The notes below the pieces were generated by a model. It was not told the origin of the DNA, searched no databases, and saw only the letters and a program-made list of their open reading frames with translations. Below, one piece after another: positions 31,726 to 33,815 of a stretch of DNA of 33,815 nucleotides. This DNA comes from an uncultured Methanomicrobiales archaeon. Its GTDB lineage: Archaea > Thermoplasmatota > Thermoplasmata > Methanomassiliicoccales > Methanomethylophilaceae. The first letter of the stretch is position 1. Every line of letters begins with the position of its first letter. The stretch is from the NCBI GenBank assembly GCA_937892275.1, contig CALAVG010000255.1, positions 1 through 33,815 of the forward strand, given 5' to 3'. Position numbers and translations under genes: made by a program.

Positions 31726-32370
31726 ATGTTCTGCGGCGTTGATGAGGCTGGAAGAGGTTCTGTCATGGGGCCATTGGTCGTCGGTGTCGTCTATGTGGAG
31801 ACCGACAAGGACCTGAAGGCCATCGGGGTGAAGGACTCCAAGAAGCTCACTCCCAGGACCCGCGAGAGAATGTTCGACCAGATAACATCGGCAGCGGACC
31901 ACTGGTGCACGGTCGTCATGTCCTCTGAGGATATAGACGAGCAGAGGAAGACCATAACCCTCAACGAGATCGAGCTGAACATGTTCGCAGAAGGGGTGTC
32001 CAAGTGGGATACCGTACAGATACTTGCGGACTGTCCGGACATCAACGAGACGGCCTTCACGGACCGCCTGTACTCCAAGCTCGGAAAGGATGTCGAGATA
32101 ATAGCAAAGCATAAAGCCGATGACACATACCCTATCGTATCGGCAGCATCCATAGTGGCGAAGGTCACTAGGGACCGCATGATGGAATCCATCAGGGAGG
32201 AGTTCGGCAAGGATGTGGGTAGCGGATACCCCAGCGACTCCAAGACCATGGACTTCATCCGTAATTGGATCCAGGAGAACGGGAAAGCGCCACCGAACGT
32301 GAGGACCTCCTGGGAACCGGTCAGGGAGATGCTGTCGCTCAGAAAGAACACAAGACTCGACGATTGGTGA
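31726..32370 (+). CDS. rnhB: Ribonuclease HII
   Basis: Removes RNA from RNA-DNA hybrids and misincorporated ribonucleotides. The 214-residue protein opens with CGVDEAGRGSVMGP (catalytic D6, E7), continues with 'GVKDSKKLTPRTRE', and carries 'HKADDTYPIVSAASIVAKVTRD' with the conserved aspartate and lysine. The length fits archaeal RNase HII. The SCP2-domain gene starts 7 bases later. Confidence 0.96.
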   Translation: MFCGVDEAGRGSVMGPLVVGVVYVETDKDLKAIGVKDSKKLTPRTRERMFDQITSAADHWCTVVMSSEDIDEQRKTITLNEIELNMFAEGVSKWDTVQILADCPDINETAFTDRLYSKLGKDVEIIAKHKADDTYPIVSAASIVAKVTRDRMMESIREEFGKDVGSGYPSDSKTMDFIRNWIQENGKAPPNVRTSWEPVREMLSLRKNTRLDDW

Positions 32371-32377
32371 GATACAG

Positions 32378-32710
32378 ATGACGATGCAACTGCAGATCCA
32401 GGATATCATTGACAGATTCCACAGGAAGATGGAGAAGGACCCGAACATGAAGAAAGAGATCGAGCCTCTCACCAAGACGATCAACATCGATCTGGGATCG
32501 GAAGCGTACTCCATGAAGCTCAAGAACGCCCAGATATACGATTTCACCCCTGTGCTCCTGCAGGAGGCAGACATCACCCTCACTACGACCCCCGAGAACC
32601 TCCAGGGACTCATCGACGGTACCCTTAGGCCCATGAGGGCATTCGTCATGAAGAAAATCCAGATCAAGGGTAAGATCGACGACATAATGTTCCTCAAGAA
32701 ATTCTTCTGA
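32378..32710 (+). CDS. SCP2 sterol-transfer-domain protein
   Basis: 110 residues. The pattern 'KTINIDLGSEAYSMKLKNAQ', 'ADITLTTTPENLQGLIDGTLRPMRAFVMKKIQIKG' and 'DDIMFLKKFF' is that of a free-standing SCP2-like domain, a hydrophobic-ligand-binding fold. The ligand in archaea is unknown. GGTGA, overlapping the end of rnhB, is spaced 7 bases from ATG 32378, so the two are an operon. Confidence 0.8.
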   Translation: MTMQLQIQDIIDRFHRKMEKDPNMKKEIEPLTKTINIDLGSEAYSMKLKNAQIYDFTPVLLQEADITLTTTPENLQGLIDGTLRPMRAFVMKKIQIKGKIDDIMFLKKFF

Positions 32711-32720
32711 AACACCATCA

Positions 32721-32740
32721 TCGGAGGGGTATTCCCCCGA
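32721..32740 (+). terminator. Hairpin terminator after the SCP2 gene
   Basis: GGGG/CCCC around a TATT loop, extended outward by an imperfect TCGG/CGA arm, 10 bases past the stop and followed by an AT-rich stretch that also contains the next promoter. Confidence 0.55.
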
Positions 32741-32751
32741 TAATCATCTAC

Positions 32752-32759
32752 TTTTATCA
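32752..32759 (+). promoter_or_regulatory. TATA-like box before the tandem-paralogue gene
   Basis: TTTTATCA would place the transcript start near 32782-32786, at an ATG (32786) that is not in frame with the long coding region starting at 32839. Confidence 0.4.
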
Positions 32760-32838
32760 CGTACTCCATCGAACGGGCGATATTCATGTCCAGTAACGAC
32801 CAGGAAGAACCATACGAACTCTACGACCAGTATCACGG

Positions 32839-33279
32839 ATGCCATTATGGCAGGAAGAGGAGACCCTCGTCCTTGCAGAGAGACTGGGAGCGGGTTACTT
32901 CAGGATGGTACTTCTGGACGGCGATTCAGCAGCGGCTGTAGGCAAAGGTAAGTTCAGGCTGGTCTACCAGCACAGGGACATGGACGGATACATCGAACTG
33001 CCTGCAGTGATATCGGCAGATGACATATCTGCAGATCTGGCCAAATCCGTTCTGAGGATGGAGGACCGCGTAGGTGCACTCGGGATCTACACACCGGACA
33101 AAGCTGATGCGAAGAAGATAATGTCCTCTGCCAACAGGCCCCCTGTGGAGACGCAGGCTCTGGATTCGGTCCTCACGGTCCTGCTGGACTTCTATGCTAA
33201 CGCCCATGCCACCGGATACGGCAACATGTGCTTCTTCGGATCCGTCCTATCCAAGAAGGAAGTCGTCGAGAGGTATTAG
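32839..33279 (+). CDS. Tandem paralogue domain A, unknown function, ends at in-frame TAG
   Basis: 146 codons ending in TAG at 33277. I do not recognise the family. It is clearly related to the downstream frame (33298-33714): over 34 residues the two align without gaps from 'LVLAERLGAGYFR' / 'FQLAEDLGGMDMR' to 'GKFRLVY' / 'GEYRVVI', and later 'GIYTPDKADAKKIMSSANRPPVET' matches 'SVFTVDREDALNVMKASMDGKEPYET'. The TAG is in frame with domain B, so readthrough gives one 291-residue two-domain protein. No ribosome-binding site precedes ATG 32839; see the possible frameshift with ATG 32786. Confidence 0.7.
   Translation: MPLWQEEETLVLAERLGAGYFRMVLLDGDSAAAVGKGKFRLVYQHRDMDGYIELPAVISADDISADLAKSVLRMEDRVGALGIYTPDKADAKKIMSSANRPPVETQALDSVLTVLLDFYANAHATGYGNMCFFGSVLSKKEVVERY
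33277..33279 (+). other. In-frame amber codon between the two paralogous domains
   Basis: The TAG after ...VVERY is followed in frame by AGG ACA AGC GAC GGG GCC and then ATG 33298, with no further stop until TGA 33712. The ATG has no well-spaced ribosome-binding site. Candidate pyrrolysine or readthrough codon; the function is inferred. Confidence 0.6.
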
Positions 33280-33297
33280 AGGACAAGCGACGGGGCC

Positions 33298-33714
33298 ATG
33301 GGATTCCATGCATCATCGATCGACCGCTTCCAACTGGCGGAGGACCTAGGAGGGATGGACATGAGGTACTTCCTGGTCCGCCCCTACGCCATGGATTCGC
33401 TGAAGAAGGGAGAGTACCGTGTCGTGATCGACACCACAGCGGTCTCCAAGAGGGACAGGGAGGATGCGTACATCTCCGAGGAGCCCATCACATTCGAGCA
33501 GGCAGTCGCCATACTGAAGGACACCAAGCGCCACGGACAGGTCTCCGTGTTCACAGTTGACCGCGAGGATGCGCTCAATGTCATGAAGGCATCGATGGAC
33601 GGCAAAGAACCGTACGAGACCAAGGACGGCAAGGGACTGTTCGACTTCCCCGGAAGGTGCTTCCTCAGGTCCAAGAACGGCAAGAGGGAGCCTAAGGTCA
33701 TCTATCTGAGCTGA
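33298..33714 (+). CDS. Tandem paralogue domain B, unknown function
   Basis: 138 residues if started at ATG 33298; more likely the C-terminal half of a protein begun upstream. It is soluble and mixed alpha/beta: 'DMRYFLVRPYAMDSLKKGEYRVVIDTTAV', then 'ITFEQAVAILKDTKRHGQVSVFTVDREDALNVMKAS', and a C-terminal segment 'GRCFLRSKNGKREPKVIYLS' that domain A lacks. It is paralogous to domain A, so the fused product would be a pseudo-dimer. Ends in TGA. Confidence 0.7.
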   Translation: MGFHASSIDRFQLAEDLGGMDMRYFLVRPYAMDSLKKGEYRVVIDTTAVSKRDREDAYISEEPITFEQAVAILKDTKRHGQVSVFTVDREDALNVMKASMDGKEPYETKDGKGLFDFPGRCFLRSKNGKREPKVIYLS

Positions 33715-33756
33715 TAGGGGGCATAGGTCAAATACGGTCAACGGACTCGTGCCAAA

Positions 33757-33770
33757 ACATTTTATAATAT
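33757..33770 (+). promoter_or_regulatory. TATA box of a gene beyond the contig end
   Basis: TTTTATAATATAC lies about 25 bases before ATG 33784, whose reading frame is cut off almost at once by the adapter sequence. Confidence 0.35.
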
Positions 33771-33789
33771 ACTCTCTTAGAGATGAACA

Positions 33790-33815
33790 AGATCGGAAGA
33801 GCGTCGTGTAGGGAA
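33790..33815. other. Illumina adapter sequence at contig end
   Basis: The terminal 26 bases begin AGATCGGAAGAGCGTCGTGT and continue AGGGAA, the start of the Illumina TruSeq universal-adapter reverse complement. This is not genomic. Confidence 0.95.

Noticed and set aside
31687..32787. 366-codon open frame on the minus strand
   Set aside because: It is antisense to both rnhB and the SCP2 gene, which have clear family motifs.
1..33815. CRISPR arrays, tRNA genes, rRNA genes and prophage
   Set aside because: I saw no regular spaced repeats, no tRNA T-arm or D-arm patterns with a suitable acceptor stem, no rRNA landmarks and no phage-like genes.

Overview
The window is archaeal, most likely from a methanogen of the order Methanomassiliicoccales (Thermoplasmata). 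Seen directly: a 28-gene archaeal S10/spc-type ribosomal superoperon with archaeal/eukaryotic-type members (eS4, eL19, eL32, aIF1, Rpp29), archaeal release factor aRF1, TATA-box promoters with short or absent leaders, archaeal-type DtdA and Cbf5/TruB-type proteins, RaSEA (archaeosine) and MptA (methanopterin). The order is an inference. It rests on these genes plus stop-codon use: only two reading frames end in TAG, and in both the frame continues without interruption into sequence that looks like the same protein. That is expected where UAG encodes pyrrolysine.

Layout. 1-423: 5' part of prf1 (aRF1), leftward. 424-568: divergent promoter region with a perfect inverted-repeat operator candidate. 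569-2750: HTH regulator, alpha/beta hydrolase and UMP kinase, rightward. 2737-3579: DtdA, leftward. 3580-4019: no protein gene; I read a divergent RNase P RNA here, plus an imperfect 27-base direct repeat placed before the RNA and again before the next gene. 4020-5237: winged-helix/helical-repeat protein interrupted by an in-frame TAG. 5199-7842: trpS-pheS operon, leftward. 7978-8421: unknown. 8402-9798: small beta-rich protein followed by a polytopic membrane protein, leftward.

9854-25505: the leftward superoperon, in transcription order L3-L4-L23-L2-S19-L22-S3-L29-aIF1-Rpp29-S17-L14-L24-S4e-L5-S14-S8-L6-L32e-L19e-L18-S5-L30-L15-SecY-EMC3/Oxa1-like insertase-cytidylate kinase-Cbf5/TruB. Genes overlap by 1-4 bases or lie within about 25 bases of each other. 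The product is most of the large-subunit core, several small-subunit proteins, the membrane channel and insertase, and RNA-modifying enzymes. A structured leader of about 170 bases (25506-25677) precedes L3.

25759-27086: RaSEA followed by a small conserved protein, leftward. 27165-27781: a scar in which a transposase 3' remnant (leftward) abuts the 3' end of a surface-protein gene (rightward). 27862-28422: isochorismatase-like hydrolase. 28523-30653: CoA-disulfide-reductase-like flavoprotein and a CDIN1/C15orf41 (TPD) family nuclease. 30778-31662: mptA. 31726-32710: RNase HII and an SCP2-domain protein. 32786-33714: two tandem paralogous domains of unknown function, joined in frame through a TAG codon. 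The last 26 bases (33790-33815) match the Illumina TruSeq adapter, so the contig end is artificial.

The most interesting points are the two putative amber-readthrough genes, the ribosomal-operon leader, the divergent RNase P RNA with its repeated flank, and the CDIN1 homologue.
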